A DNA stretch of 64,000 nucleotides from Pedobacter sp. PLR (GTDB lineage: Bacteria > Bacteroidota > Bacteroidia > Sphingobacteriales > Sphingobacteriaceae), in assembly GCF_026239675.1 (NCBI RefSeq), contig NZ_JAPIVQ010000001.1, positions 62,001-126,000 on the forward strand. Reading direction: 5' to 3'. Below the pieces are notes generated by a model. The model made no database searches, was not told the origin of the DNA, and saw only the letters and a list, made by a program, of their open reading frames with translations. Shown here one piece after another: positions 17,962-26,104 of this stretch. Numbering within the stretch: position 1 is the first letter of the stretch; every line of letters starts with the position of its first letter. Both the position numbers and the translations under genes were made by a program.

Positions 17962-18669
17962 CTATGGGTTTGTGCTGATTTGCATCATTCCCGCATAATT
18001 ATAAAAATTACCGTTATTCAGGGTACGCGCTCCACCTCTCACATAGTACAAGGTTCCCGGCTTTAACTTCGCCAGTGTAAATTCATACGTTTCAGCTTCC
18101 ACCGTCGCATCGGAAATTGCTTCAGTATTAACCACTACAAGTCCATTTTTTGTACCATCAACATTATAATAGTTATTGATATCCACACTAGCTGTAGTTC
18201 CTGCAACCACTGCTACTCTGGCGATTTTCTGGGTATTTCCGGCCGCACGGTTCGTTTTAACCCTCACTGTAATTGAGGTTGATGTTTTGGACACCAGCTC
18301 ACACCCTACTTCCAGGTATGGTGTAACTTTAAGGTCTGCCTGAACATTTCCATTAATATTCAAAGAAAGGGTATCTGTGTAGAAGAATGGTCCTTCTGCT
18401 ACCACCTTATAATTCCCGCTAAAGATGAAAGTATTGGCATAACTTCCATCCGGCTTAATCGAAGAATTGATTGGCTGAGGATTCTTATAACCCGTTTGAT
18501 ACAAACGAATTTTCGCACCGTTTAAGGTTTGTTGCGGTACATTTCTCCCTGTTAAAGCATCCACAATGTTTCCGGAAATTCCGGCATCGGGTGCTTTATA
18601 ATTGTCCTTCTTACAGGCGGCACAAAATACTGCTGCCGCGAAAGAAAAGTATATAAATTGTTTTCTCAT
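17962..18669 (-). CDS. DUF3823 lipoprotein (SusCD-associated surface glycan-binding protein)
   Basis: The 235-residue product starts with a lipoprotein signal (FAAAVFCAACKKDNYKAP; lipobox cysteine near residue 19). The first domain is the DUF3823 beta-sandwich (GISGNIVDALTGRNVPQQTLNGAKIRLYQTGY ... IKPDGSYANTFIFSGNYKVV), and the second is fibronectin-like (YEFTLAKLKPGTLYYVRGGARTL). It is the third gene of a SusC-SusD operon, the usual place for this family, and would sit on the cell surface next to the receptor, probably helping to bind the glycan or other nutrient. It starts 21 bp after the SusD stop. Confidence 0.88.
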   Translation of the reverse strand: MRKQFIYFSFAAAVFCAACKKDNYKAPDAGISGNIVDALTGRNVPQQTLNGAKIRLYQTGYKNPQPINSSIKPDGSYANTFIFSGNYKVVAEGPFFYTDTLSLNINGNVQADLKVTPYLEVGCELVSKTSTSITVRVKTNRAAGNTQKIARVAVVAGTTASVDINNYYNVDGTKNGLVVVNTEAISDATVEAETYEFTLAKLKPGTLYYVRGGARTLNNGNFYNYAGMMQISTNP

Positions 18670-18690
18670 TGGTTTTTCTTTAATACGCTG

Positions 18691-20460
18691 TTAATACAAA
18701 GGATTTTGAATGTAAGTAGGCGCTCCTTGTGGTACTGGCTCATAGTATAATTTCTCCGGAAAAGTCCTCGAATTTTTCGGTGCCAGTGCTTTTTCAAACG
18801 TATATTTCATCGTTTTAGGATCTCCGTTTGCTTCCCACATGATCCATGGGTATAAAGCATGAAACTGAGTATTGTTCAATACCGTTGTCGCTGTTCTCCA
18901 CCTGCGTAAATCCCAGACACGGTGATTTTCAAAAGCAAGTTCTACTTTTCTTTCATGTCTGATTTTCTCCAGGCTTACGACACTAACTGTTGCAATTCCT
19001 GCGCGTTCTCTGATTAGGTTTAAGGCCGTTATCGCTTCCGGAGTTTTACCCAGTTCGAAGGCAGCTTCTGCATAGTTCAATAAAACTTCCCCGAATCTAA
19101 ACACCATCCATGGCGTTGTAGAGCGTTCATATTGTACCCTGTTTACAGGATCCATAAACTTCTTGATGTAAAAACCAGTTTTAGTCGGGTCGTTAGTCGT
19201 CAACGGACCATCTTTACCTACCCTTTTAAATTCAGATTTTGGCTGTGGATATCCGTCACTCAAAACTTCAGAAGTATATTTAACCCCATTATCAATTACA
19301 CCGCGGCGAATTTCTACCACTCCACCTTGCCAGGCATCAAACGGAGTAAGAATTGTGGCAAACATCCTCGGGTCTTTATCTTTGAATAAGTCGGTTGGCT
19401 TATTGTAAACGATAGGGTTTCCTGATCCGTCCAACACTTTTAGTGTACCCGCAGTACCATCAGTATATTCAAATTCTTCCACCATTTCCAGTGTAGGATT
19501 TGTTGCATTTCCATAATCTACACGGAAACTTTGTGGCGCATTGTAAAAGTCAAAACTATGCGCTTTATCCGGCGACTGAAAAGTCTTGGTAAAGATCGCC
19601 TCAGTAGCAGGTGCGTTTAAGAATAGTTTCTGAAAATTGGTCGCTTTATCCGCATCGCCCTTATAAAGAGAGAACTTGCTCGAGGCCATGATCAGCTCCG
19701 CAGCGTCCATTGCTTTTTGCCAGTAGGCATTTGCTAAACCAGCTGGAATCCCTACCAGGCCATTCAGCTGTACCGTTGCATATTTTGCGCTTGAAGCTGC
19801 ATATAACATCGCTCTGGACTTTAATGCCAATGCGCCATATTTAGTAACACGACTGGCATTTGCCGCATCATAAGACTCCGGCAGATCCACAATTGCTTCA
19901 TCCAGTTCTTTGGCGATAAAATCGTAAATCTCCTGTTCTTTGGAACGTTGCACTTCTAAGGATGCGGTATTATCACCAGGTGTGTACTGCTGAACCTTAG
20001 TCACCAAAGGAACTCCACCATAACGTTTTACCAATGCAAAGTAATGAAATGCACGAATAAATTTACCTTCTGCATTAAAGCGTTTTTTCTGATCATCAGT
20101 GATCATCGCTCCCGGCAATTTCTCGATAAAATCATTGACACGTCTAATGCGTGTGTAGTCCCAGCCACCATACCAATTGCCAACCACCGAATTGTTGATA
20201 TCACCCCATGGATAAGAACGAACGGCTTCATCGGTACTGGTAGAAGCATATCCGGCTTCATTATTGACCGTAGTATTCAGGTCTTCCGTTTGCAAATCAT
20301 TGTAAAGGGTAACGGTAAGCGCTTCAATACCACTCAAACTTCCATAAGCTTCCGCTCCTGAAACCAGGTTCTTTGGTTGTCTGTTTAAAAAATCCTTTTT
20401 ACAGGATACAGTACCTGTTGCCAATACGGAAAGCAGGCCATAATATATTATCTTTTTCAT
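18691..20460 (-). CDS. SusD/RagB family nutrient-binding lipoprotein (locus 1)
   Basis: This 589-residue lipoprotein (signal with lipobox VLATGTVSCKKDFLNRQPKN) is a SusD homologue. It shows the typical tetratricopeptide-like frame: FIRAFHYFALVKRYGGVPLVTKVQQY, ALALKSRAMLYAASSAKYA, and near the end ALNLIRERAGIATVSVVSLEKIRHERKVELAFENHRVWDLRRWRTA, which is a hallmark. It should cap the SusC barrel encoded 11 bp upstream and bind the substrate. The substrate is unknown: no glycoside hydrolase or sensor gene is next to it. Confidence 0.95.
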   Translation of the reverse strand: MKKIIYYGLLSVLATGTVSCKKDFLNRQPKNLVSGAEAYGSLSGIEALTVTLYNDLQTEDLNTTVNNEAGYASTSTDEAVRSYPWGDINNSVVGNWYGGWDYTRIRRVNDFIEKLPGAMITDDQKKRFNAEGKFIRAFHYFALVKRYGGVPLVTKVQQYTPGDNTASLEVQRSKEQEIYDFIAKELDEAIVDLPESYDAANASRVTKYGALALKSRAMLYAASSAKYATVQLNGLVGIPAGLANAYWQKAMDAAELIMASSKFSLYKGDADKATNFQKLFLNAPATEAIFTKTFQSPDKAHSFDFYNAPQSFRVDYGNATNPTLEMVEEFEYTDGTAGTLKVLDGSGNPIVYNKPTDLFKDKDPRMFATILTPFDAWQGGVVEIRRGVIDNGVKYTSEVLSDGYPQPKSEFKRVGKDGPLTTNDPTKTGFYIKKFMDPVNRVQYERSTTPWMVFRFGEVLLNYAEAAFELGKTPEAITALNLIRERAGIATVSVVSLEKIRHERKVELAFENHRVWDLRRWRTATTVLNNTQFHALYPWIMWEANGDPKTMKYTFEKALAPKNSRTFPEKLYYEPVPQGAPTYIQNPLY

Positions 20461-20471
20461 TATTCAGTCAA

Positions 20472-23400
20472 TTAAAGGCCAATATTTACGCCCATTGTCC
20501 ATACTTTTTGTTGAGGGTAATAAGAACCGCGTCCGGTTGGCGCTTCAGGATCCATGTATTTGATCTTATCCGCAGTAAACACGTTTTGTCCGGAGATGTA
20601 TATCCTCGCTCTGCGAATTCCTATTTTTTCCGTTAATTCTTTGTTAAAGGTGTAACCTAAATCAAAGTTTTTCAACCTGATATAAGTCGCATCTTTAAGC
20701 CAGAAAGTAGAATTTTTCTGATTATTAGTACTTCCTGAAATGATGGTAGAAGGATATTTCCCTGGAATCCATGCACTATTAGGGTCGTAAATATCAGCCC
20801 TGTGCCAGCGATCTTCAAACATCGCATAGGTATTGGCATTGTTAAACATTGGGTTCTGTAATTCCCCGTCAAAATAGGCGTTAAAATTAGTGGCTCCCTG
20901 GAATAGCAGAGAGAAATCGAAACCTTTATAGGCTACACTAACGTCCAGACCATAGAAAATTTCTGGTGTAGTACCTCTTCCAATAATGGTGACATCTGAA
21001 TCATCGATAATACCATCGCCATTGATATCCTCATAACGGATATCTCCAGGCAATAAGGTTTGATTTCCTTTTTCATCCTGTACAGGTGCATTGTTAATTT
21101 CTTCCTGCGACTGGAATTGACCGCTAGCTACATAACCACGATATAGGTTATTCCATCGGTCGCTACCATTGTTTTTCCAGTTGAGCAATGAATTCGTAGA
21201 AGGTGCTCTTTCCAGGTATCCATTTTTTGTACGTGTGAAAGATACGTTTGGAGAAACCTTATATTGCCAGTCGCCAACGGTATTTTTATGTGATACCAAA
21301 AGCTCAAAACCACGGGTATTGTCTCCGTTAAGGTTTTCCTGTGGCAAAGTAGCACCGAAAGTATTCGGCAGACTTAATGTCCTGTAAGCCAGCAAGCCTG
21401 TTCTTTTACGGTAAAAGACATCCATTTCTGCACTTAACAACCCGTTCCATAAGGAGATATCAACCCCAAAGTTCATGGTAGTAGAATTAAACCAGGTTAG
21501 CAATGGATTAGCAAGACCTTTATCCGATAATCCGGGAATCAGACTGGTACCAAACAGGTAATTGCCGTTTGGATAGTTAAACCCTGTTAAATACTGGAAT
21601 GGAAAGATGTAGTTACTGCCAATGCCTGGATCATCACCTCCATCATCTCCTACTTTACCCCATGAGGCGCGGATTTTCAGGTTGTCAATGGCCTTAAATT
21701 GTTTCATAAATGGTTCTTCACTGATTCTCCATCCTGCGGATACATTCGGGAAGAAACCATAACGCTCAGATGGCGCAAATTTATAAGTACCATCATATCT
21801 GAAACCAAACTCCATTAAATATTTACCGGCATAATCGTAATTCACTTTACCTACATAACCTAATCTCGCGATTTGTGCAGAAGAACCACCGTTGCTTTGA
21901 TTTTGTGCAACTCCGGCAAATAGTTCATCGATGTTATCCAACAGGAATTCACGTGAAGCCTGGAAATTCGACAGGATGTTTTCCTGACTTTCAAACAATG
22001 CCAATGCAGATAAGTTATGCTTTGTTCCGATTGTTTTCTTATAGTTCAATTGAAACTGAAACACCTGTTTATCATTCTGAGCAGTACCTAGATACAACCT
22101 ATTCGGATCATTACCTACGTAAGCAACATTATACTTATCCGTTGCTGCATCATATTTGTAAAGGTTGTATTTCCTGGTATAATTCTTAACATCCTGGTCT
22201 TCATTCTGATAAGAGTACATCCCTTTAGCACTTAAACCTTCTATAAATGGAATATCATACACCAGAGAGAAAATTCCTGAAAAGAATTTCTTTTTGTCGG
22301 TGGCATAACCAGAGTTGTCTTTATCCATCAGGAACACCGTGTTCTGGTGTGCATTGTTGGGTGGTGCAAAATAATTCGTATTGTTATTTGCATAGATCGG
22401 GAAGGTTGGGAATGACCTTTGAATACCGCCGATCAACGTCCCTGCACCTATTCCCGGATAGGAACGATCTTCCAGTCGACCACCAAGATTCAACTCAGCA
22501 GTCAGGTTTTTACCAATTTTAGCATTGATATTACTACGGAAATTGTAGCGTTTAAAATTGGTATCCTCGCTTTTCCAGATACCACCCTGGTTTAAATATC
22601 CGATGTTAAAAAAGTATTTCACCTCTTCTGTTCCACCATCTACATTGACGTTATGGTAAGATTGTGGTGCATTTTTACGGATTGATGCGCCAAACCAATC
22701 GGTGCTTGGCAGCTCACCGGTTTTATATTTCTCTACTATTTCCCTGGAAAAAGGCAAAGATAACGGAGTATTTGGATTGTTGTTTTTGATCCAGGTGTTG
22801 ACTGCCGCTTCATTAGACAATTCTGAGAATAAAGCTGCGTTTGCCAGTTCCGGATAAGTAGCAATCCGCTGAATTCCCTGATAAGTGCTGTAATTGATGT
22901 TCGTCTTACCTGGTGTTCCCTTTTTGGTGGTCACCAGTACTACGCCGTTAGCGGCACGTACGCCATATACGGCTGCCGAAGCATCCTTCAGGATGGTAAA
23001 ACTTTCAATCTCATTAGGATCTAACTGCGAAAAGTCTGAAGGTACACCATCCACGATCACAAGGGCATTTCCTAATCCCCTGATGTCGATTCCGCTGGCA
23101 TCCTGTCCTGGTTCTCCGCTTCGTTGTGTTGCTCTAAGGCCGGGTAAACGTCCTACAAGCGCATTGCTGATGTTTGCCACAGGCGATTTCACCAGCTCTT
23201 TACCTTTTATCGTGGCTACAGATCCGGTAACGGATACTTTTTTCTGTGTGCCATAACCTACTACGACCACTTCGCCAAGCTCGTTGTTTTCTTCGGCCAG
23301 GGTCACGTTTATAGTAGTTTTCTCTCCAACAGGTACTTCTTTGCTGACGTATCCTACCATCGTAAATACCAAAACATCACCTGATGTGGTGTTTAGCTTG

Positions 23401-23663
23401 AAAGCTCCGTTGCCATCAGTACTGGTTCCGTTGCCTGACTTATTTTTCACCGATACGGAAACGCCCGGTAATGGCTGCCCTTTGATGTCTTTAACGACCC
23501 CCTGTACCATTGCAAAAGTAAAATTTTTGTTTTTTTGTGGTGTTTTTAAGAGGGAAAAACCGGGTGGTTTAGTCGCATGAAAATCAGCGTAGCCCTGCTG
23601 ATTTATTAACTGCATCGCGATCAACAATGCAGTACCCTTTAAGATGGGTAATTTTCTCTTCAT
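20472..23663 (-). CDS. SusC/RagA family TonB-linked outer membrane protein (locus 1)
   Basis: The 1063-residue receptor has a long N-terminal region with signal, then a CarboxypepD_reg-like domain (VQGVVKDIKGQPLPGVSVSVKNK), a TonB box region (GEVVVVGYGTQKK), a plug (NISNALVGRLPGLRATQRSGEPGQDASGIDIRGLG and FTILKDASAAVYGVRAANGVVLVTTKKG, both family signatures) and a barrel of about 800 residues. With SusD it takes up a large nutrient with TonB energy. The extra 35 residues before the main signal-like stretch (LPILKGTALLIAMQLINQQGYADFHATK) are usual for SusC proteins that are regulated by FecR-type anti-sigma factors, but no FecR is nearby and no STN domain is seen. Confidence 0.95.
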   Translation of the reverse strand: MKRKLPILKGTALLIAMQLINQQGYADFHATKPPGFSLLKTPQKNKNFTFAMVQGVVKDIKGQPLPGVSVSVKNKSGNGTSTDGNGAFKLNTTSGDVLVFTMVGYVSKEVPVGEKTTINVTLAEENNELGEVVVVGYGTQKKVSVTGSVATIKGKELVKSPVANISNALVGRLPGLRATQRSGEPGQDASGIDIRGLGNALVIVDGVPSDFSQLDPNEIESFTILKDASAAVYGVRAANGVVLVTTKKGTPGKTNINYSTYQGIQRIATYPELANAALFSELSNEAAVNTWIKNNNPNTPLSLPFSREIVEKYKTGELPSTDWFGASIRKNAPQSYHNVNVDGGTEEVKYFFNIGYLNQGGIWKSEDTNFKRYNFRSNINAKIGKNLTAELNLGGRLEDRSYPGIGAGTLIGGIQRSFPTFPIYANNNTNYFAPPNNAHQNTVFLMDKDNSGYATDKKKFFSGIFSLVYDIPFIEGLSAKGMYSYQNEDQDVKNYTRKYNLYKYDAATDKYNVAYVGNDPNRLYLGTAQNDKQVFQFQLNYKKTIGTKHNLSALALFESQENILSNFQASREFLLDNIDELFAGVAQNQSNGGSSAQIARLGYVGKVNYDYAGKYLMEFGFRYDGTYKFAPSERYGFFPNVSAGWRISEEPFMKQFKAIDNLKIRASWGKVGDDGGDDPGIGSNYIFPFQYLTGFNYPNGNYLFGTSLIPGLSDKGLANPLLTWFNSTTMNFGVDISLWNGLLSAEMDVFYRKRTGLLAYRTLSLPNTFGATLPQENLNGDNTRGFELLVSHKNTVGDWQYKVSPNVSFTRTKNGYLERAPSTNSLLNWKNNGSDRWNNLYRGYVASGQFQSQEEINNAPVQDEKGNQTLLPGDIRYEDINGDGIIDDSDVTIIGRGTTPEIFYGLDVSVAYKGFDFSLLFQGATNFNAYFDGELQNPMFNNANTYAMFEDRWHRADIYDPNSAWIPGKYPSTIISGSTNNQKNSTFWLKDATYIRLKNFDLGYTFNKELTEKIGIRRARIYISGQNVFTADKIKYMDPEAPTGRGSYYPQQKVWTMGVNIGL

Positions 23664-23768
23664 AGAAATAAAGTTTGGTTAGTTTATCGATTTAACACTT
23701 AAATTTTAAGCATTTTCATCAGAACCAAGGTATATGTTATTCCATCTGCTCAAAAGAATTAGGGCACA

Positions 23769-23778
23769 CAACCGTTTG
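23769..23778. promoter_or_regulatory. LacI-type operator-like site, proximal
   Basis: CAACCGTTTG is one base away from the perfect palindrome CAAACGTTTG seen 150 bp further upstream, and has the central CG with flanking A/T typical of LacI/GalR operators. It lies about 105 bp upstream of the first SusC start. Confidence 0.4.
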
Positions 23779-23918
23779 CGCTAAGCTCAAAATACTAGCG
23801 GCAAGACTACTAAGTCTCAACTAAGAAAAAACCTCAATTGATATAGCTAAATCAATTAATTGGAAGTTTTATTCTTAATTGATGTAAAATTATTCTCTAT
23901 GTATTTAAATAGGCCACG

Positions 23919-23928
23919 CAAACGTTTG
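23919..23928. promoter_or_regulatory. LacI-type operator-like site, distal (perfect palindrome)
   Basis: CAAACGTTTG is a perfect 10-bp palindrome with the central CG of LacI-family operators. Together with the similar site at 23769-23778 it could allow looping repression of the SusC locus, or regulate the divergent small gene at 24001. No LacI-family gene is in the window. Confidence 0.4.
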
Positions 23929-24000
23929 ATATGGACAATGAAAGGAGAAATAAGATAAAAAATAATAATATTCCACAAAACTGGTATATTCGTGGCAATT

Positions 24001-24321
24001 ATGGGTTACGCAAAAGAAAGAGGAAAGCTGGAGAAGCTATCAGGAAAAATTGTTGGTCTGGATATTTATAATGAGAAAAACTTCGCTATTCTCGTTGACA
24101 GCCATGAAAAATACTCGCATACAATCAGAATTCTTAAAAATAAGGAACCTGAATTGTTCATGGAGTTATATACTAATGAATTACAGGAACTAAAAGGCGC
24201 TAGAAACGCTGTGAAAGAAAGTGAAACTGATGAAGCTCGTCAGGCAAACTTCCTTCTATATAGAGATACGATTGTACGTATTATGGATAAAACCATTCAG
24301 ATTACAAAACAGACCAACTAA
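24001..24321 (+). CDS. Small helical protein, unknown function
   Basis: I do not recognise this protein of 106 residues. I use the ATG at 24001; a GTG three codons upstream is possible. It is highly charged and mostly helical (YAKERGKLEKLSGKIVGLDIY, then a central EKYSHTIRILKNKEPELFMELY and a C-terminal RIMDKTIQITKQ). There is no signal peptide or membrane segment. It stands alone between the two SusCD loci, with its own strong terminator, and diverges from the first SusC gene. A small regulatory or phage-type role would be guesswork. Confidence 0.6.
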   Translation: MGYAKERGKLEKLSGKIVGLDIYNEKNFAILVDSHEKYSHTIRILKNKEPELFMELYTNELQELKGARNAVKESETDEARQANFLLYRDTIVRIMDKTIQITKQTN

Positions 24322-24344
24322 TTGGTTTCAAAGTATAAGGCAAG

Positions 24345-24362
24345 CCCCGGAGAAATCCGGGG
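24345..24362 (+). terminator. Rho-independent terminator of the small gene at 24001
   Basis: CCCCGGA-GAAA-TCCGGGG is a perfect 7-bp stem with a stable GAAA tetraloop, followed by TTTGTTTGTTT. It starts 23 bp after the stop codon. Confidence 0.85.
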
Positions 24363-24390
24363 TTTGTTTGTTTAAGGATATTACGAAAAC

Positions 24391-24428
24391 AACAATGGCC
24401 GTTTTCTTTTCGGAAGACGGCCATTGTT
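24391..24428 (-). terminator. Terminator of the second SusC-SusD operon
   Basis: AACAATGGCCGT and ACGGCCATTGTT make a perfect 12-bp stem around a 14-base loop, 10 bp beyond the stop of the downstream SusD gene. The T-run on the minus strand is short, so it may also serve as a barrier from the other side. Confidence 0.65.
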
Positions 24429-24438
24429 GAGCATTCGG

Positions 24439-26073
24439 TTATTGATAGCCTGTATTCTGACCAAATTCCCCTTTATTACTTACTGCATCGATTTGTGTTC
24501 TTGGGATTGGTTTCAGCAGATTAAAATCTTTGATGTTCAATGCGTTTGGGTTGTACGCTTTTACACGCTCCAAAAGTTTTCCTGTTCTTTTCAGGTCGAA
24601 CCACCGGATCTGTTCGCCGGCAAATTCCCTTCCACGTTCATCGAGGATAAAGTCCAGTGTCATTTGTCCTGCGGAAACCTGCATCGCAGCAATCTTACCC
24701 GCTTTTGCAGCTCTGGTTCTGAGCACATTGATATATTTAGCCGCATCGTCTGGATTTTGCAACTGCAAGGACGCTTCTGCGGCAATCAGGTATAATTCCG
24801 CAAGGCGGATTACGAAAACATCGCGGGCACTTTGCGCCTCATTGATACTACTTCTGGTAGGATCATCAAACTTATTCAAAGTCACATAATGCAACTGATC
24901 TTTTACGGTCCCATCCGCATTATAAACGGCATTACGGTCGTAGATTTTGTACAATTTACCGGTCGGGGCAAACACTTTTTTTGTGGCAAAAATAGCGGTA
25001 TCCCCTACTTTCATTCCGGCAGGTCTGGTAGTCCCGTTGGCATACCATACCGTTTTAAACGAGCCTTCATAACGGGCATCATCATCACTAAACAGATCCA
25101 GTAAAAAACGGGTCGGCATATAGCGGTCAAAAGGCCTTCCGTTGATGATATCGCGCAACATTCCCGGCTGATCGTCGTATTTCATGGCGAACAACATGTG
25201 ACTGCTGTTACTGCCCCTGCTATGCCCCAGAGGGTTTAAGATGGGGTCAGCAAGGTCATTTAAAGATAGATTTGTAGAATAATTTACGGCGTAAATCACC
25301 TCTTTATTTTTCAGATTCGCCATTTTCCATAGGTCTCCGTAAGCAGGTAAAAGCGAGAAACCATAGCCGCCGTCGATCACATTCAACGCCATTTCTTTGG
25401 CTTCTTTATATTTCTTTTGCGTCAGGTACATCCTTGCCAGCAATGCCTGCGCCGCAGGTTTTGTAGCCCTGCCATAATCTTTGGTAGTTGGCGGCAGATT
25501 GGTCACGGCGAACAATAAATCCTCAATAATCTGTTTATTGAAGGTCTCTACCGGGGTTTTATTGGCCGTAGTCGTTACTCCTTTAGTTTCATCAAGGGTA
25601 AAATGTACACCACCCCAGGATTCTACGATGTGCCAGTTGTAAAAAGCGCGGAGGAATTTAAGCTCTCCTTCTCTGATGGCCTTTGTAGCGGGATCCAGAC
25701 CTGCACCAGCAATCTTATTGATCCCTGCATTACATAAATTTACGGCGGTATACAGCTGCTGCCATTCTGTGGTGACTGCAACATTTGTGCCCTGCAGATT
25801 GATGTATTGCGTTAAATCTGTGGTCACATCTCCCGCACCACTCATCCAGAGGTCGGTCCCCATTTCGGCCATCCCATACCCTTCTTCTTTTCCATACCAC
25901 CATCGCTGATAAGAATACGCTGCATTCACTAAGGTTTCAAAACCTGCCGGCGTCGTGTATACACTTTCCGCAGTGATCCCGGAAAGGTTCTCTTCATTTA
26001 GCATCTTTTTACAAGACGACAAGGCCGCCAGTCCGCTAAAAATTAATAATCCTTTAATTATATGATTTTTCAT
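24439..26073 (-). CDS. SusD/RagB family nutrient-binding lipoprotein (locus 2)
   Basis: The 544-residue lipoprotein (lipobox FSGLAALSSCKKML) has the SusD layout: LKFLRAFYNWHIVESWGGVHFTLDET, ALLARMYLTQKKYKEAKEMA, then VFVIRLAELYLIAAEASLQL and FILDERGREFAGEQIRWFDLKRTGKLLERV close to the end, the last two being family hallmarks. It would bind the substrate at the cell surface and close the SusC barrel encoded 31 bp upstream. Nothing beside it gives the substrate. The locus lacks a third surface lipoprotein and enzymes, unlike a full polysaccharide utilisation locus. Confidence 0.95.
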   Translation of the reverse strand: MKNHIIKGLLIFSGLAALSSCKKMLNEENLSGITAESVYTTPAGFETLVNAAYSYQRWWYGKEEGYGMAEMGTDLWMSGAGDVTTDLTQYINLQGTNVAVTTEWQQLYTAVNLCNAGINKIAGAGLDPATKAIREGELKFLRAFYNWHIVESWGGVHFTLDETKGVTTTANKTPVETFNKQIIEDLLFAVTNLPPTTKDYGRATKPAAQALLARMYLTQKKYKEAKEMALNVIDGGYGFSLLPAYGDLWKMANLKNKEVIYAVNYSTNLSLNDLADPILNPLGHSRGSNSSHMLFAMKYDDQPGMLRDIINGRPFDRYMPTRFLLDLFSDDDARYEGSFKTVWYANGTTRPAGMKVGDTAIFATKKVFAPTGKLYKIYDRNAVYNADGTVKDQLHYVTLNKFDDPTRSSINEAQSARDVFVIRLAELYLIAAEASLQLQNPDDAAKYINVLRTRAAKAGKIAAMQVSAGQMTLDFILDERGREFAGEQIRWFDLKRTGKLLERVKAYNPNALNIKDFNLLKPIPRTQIDAVSNKGEFGQNTGYQ

Positions 26074-26104
26074 GATCTATCTTGTTTGTTGATAATAATT
26101 CCGT

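Noticed and set aside
24001..24321. Toxin-antitoxin partner
   Set aside because: A lone small helical protein with its own terminator and no partner gene; there is nothing to support the idea.
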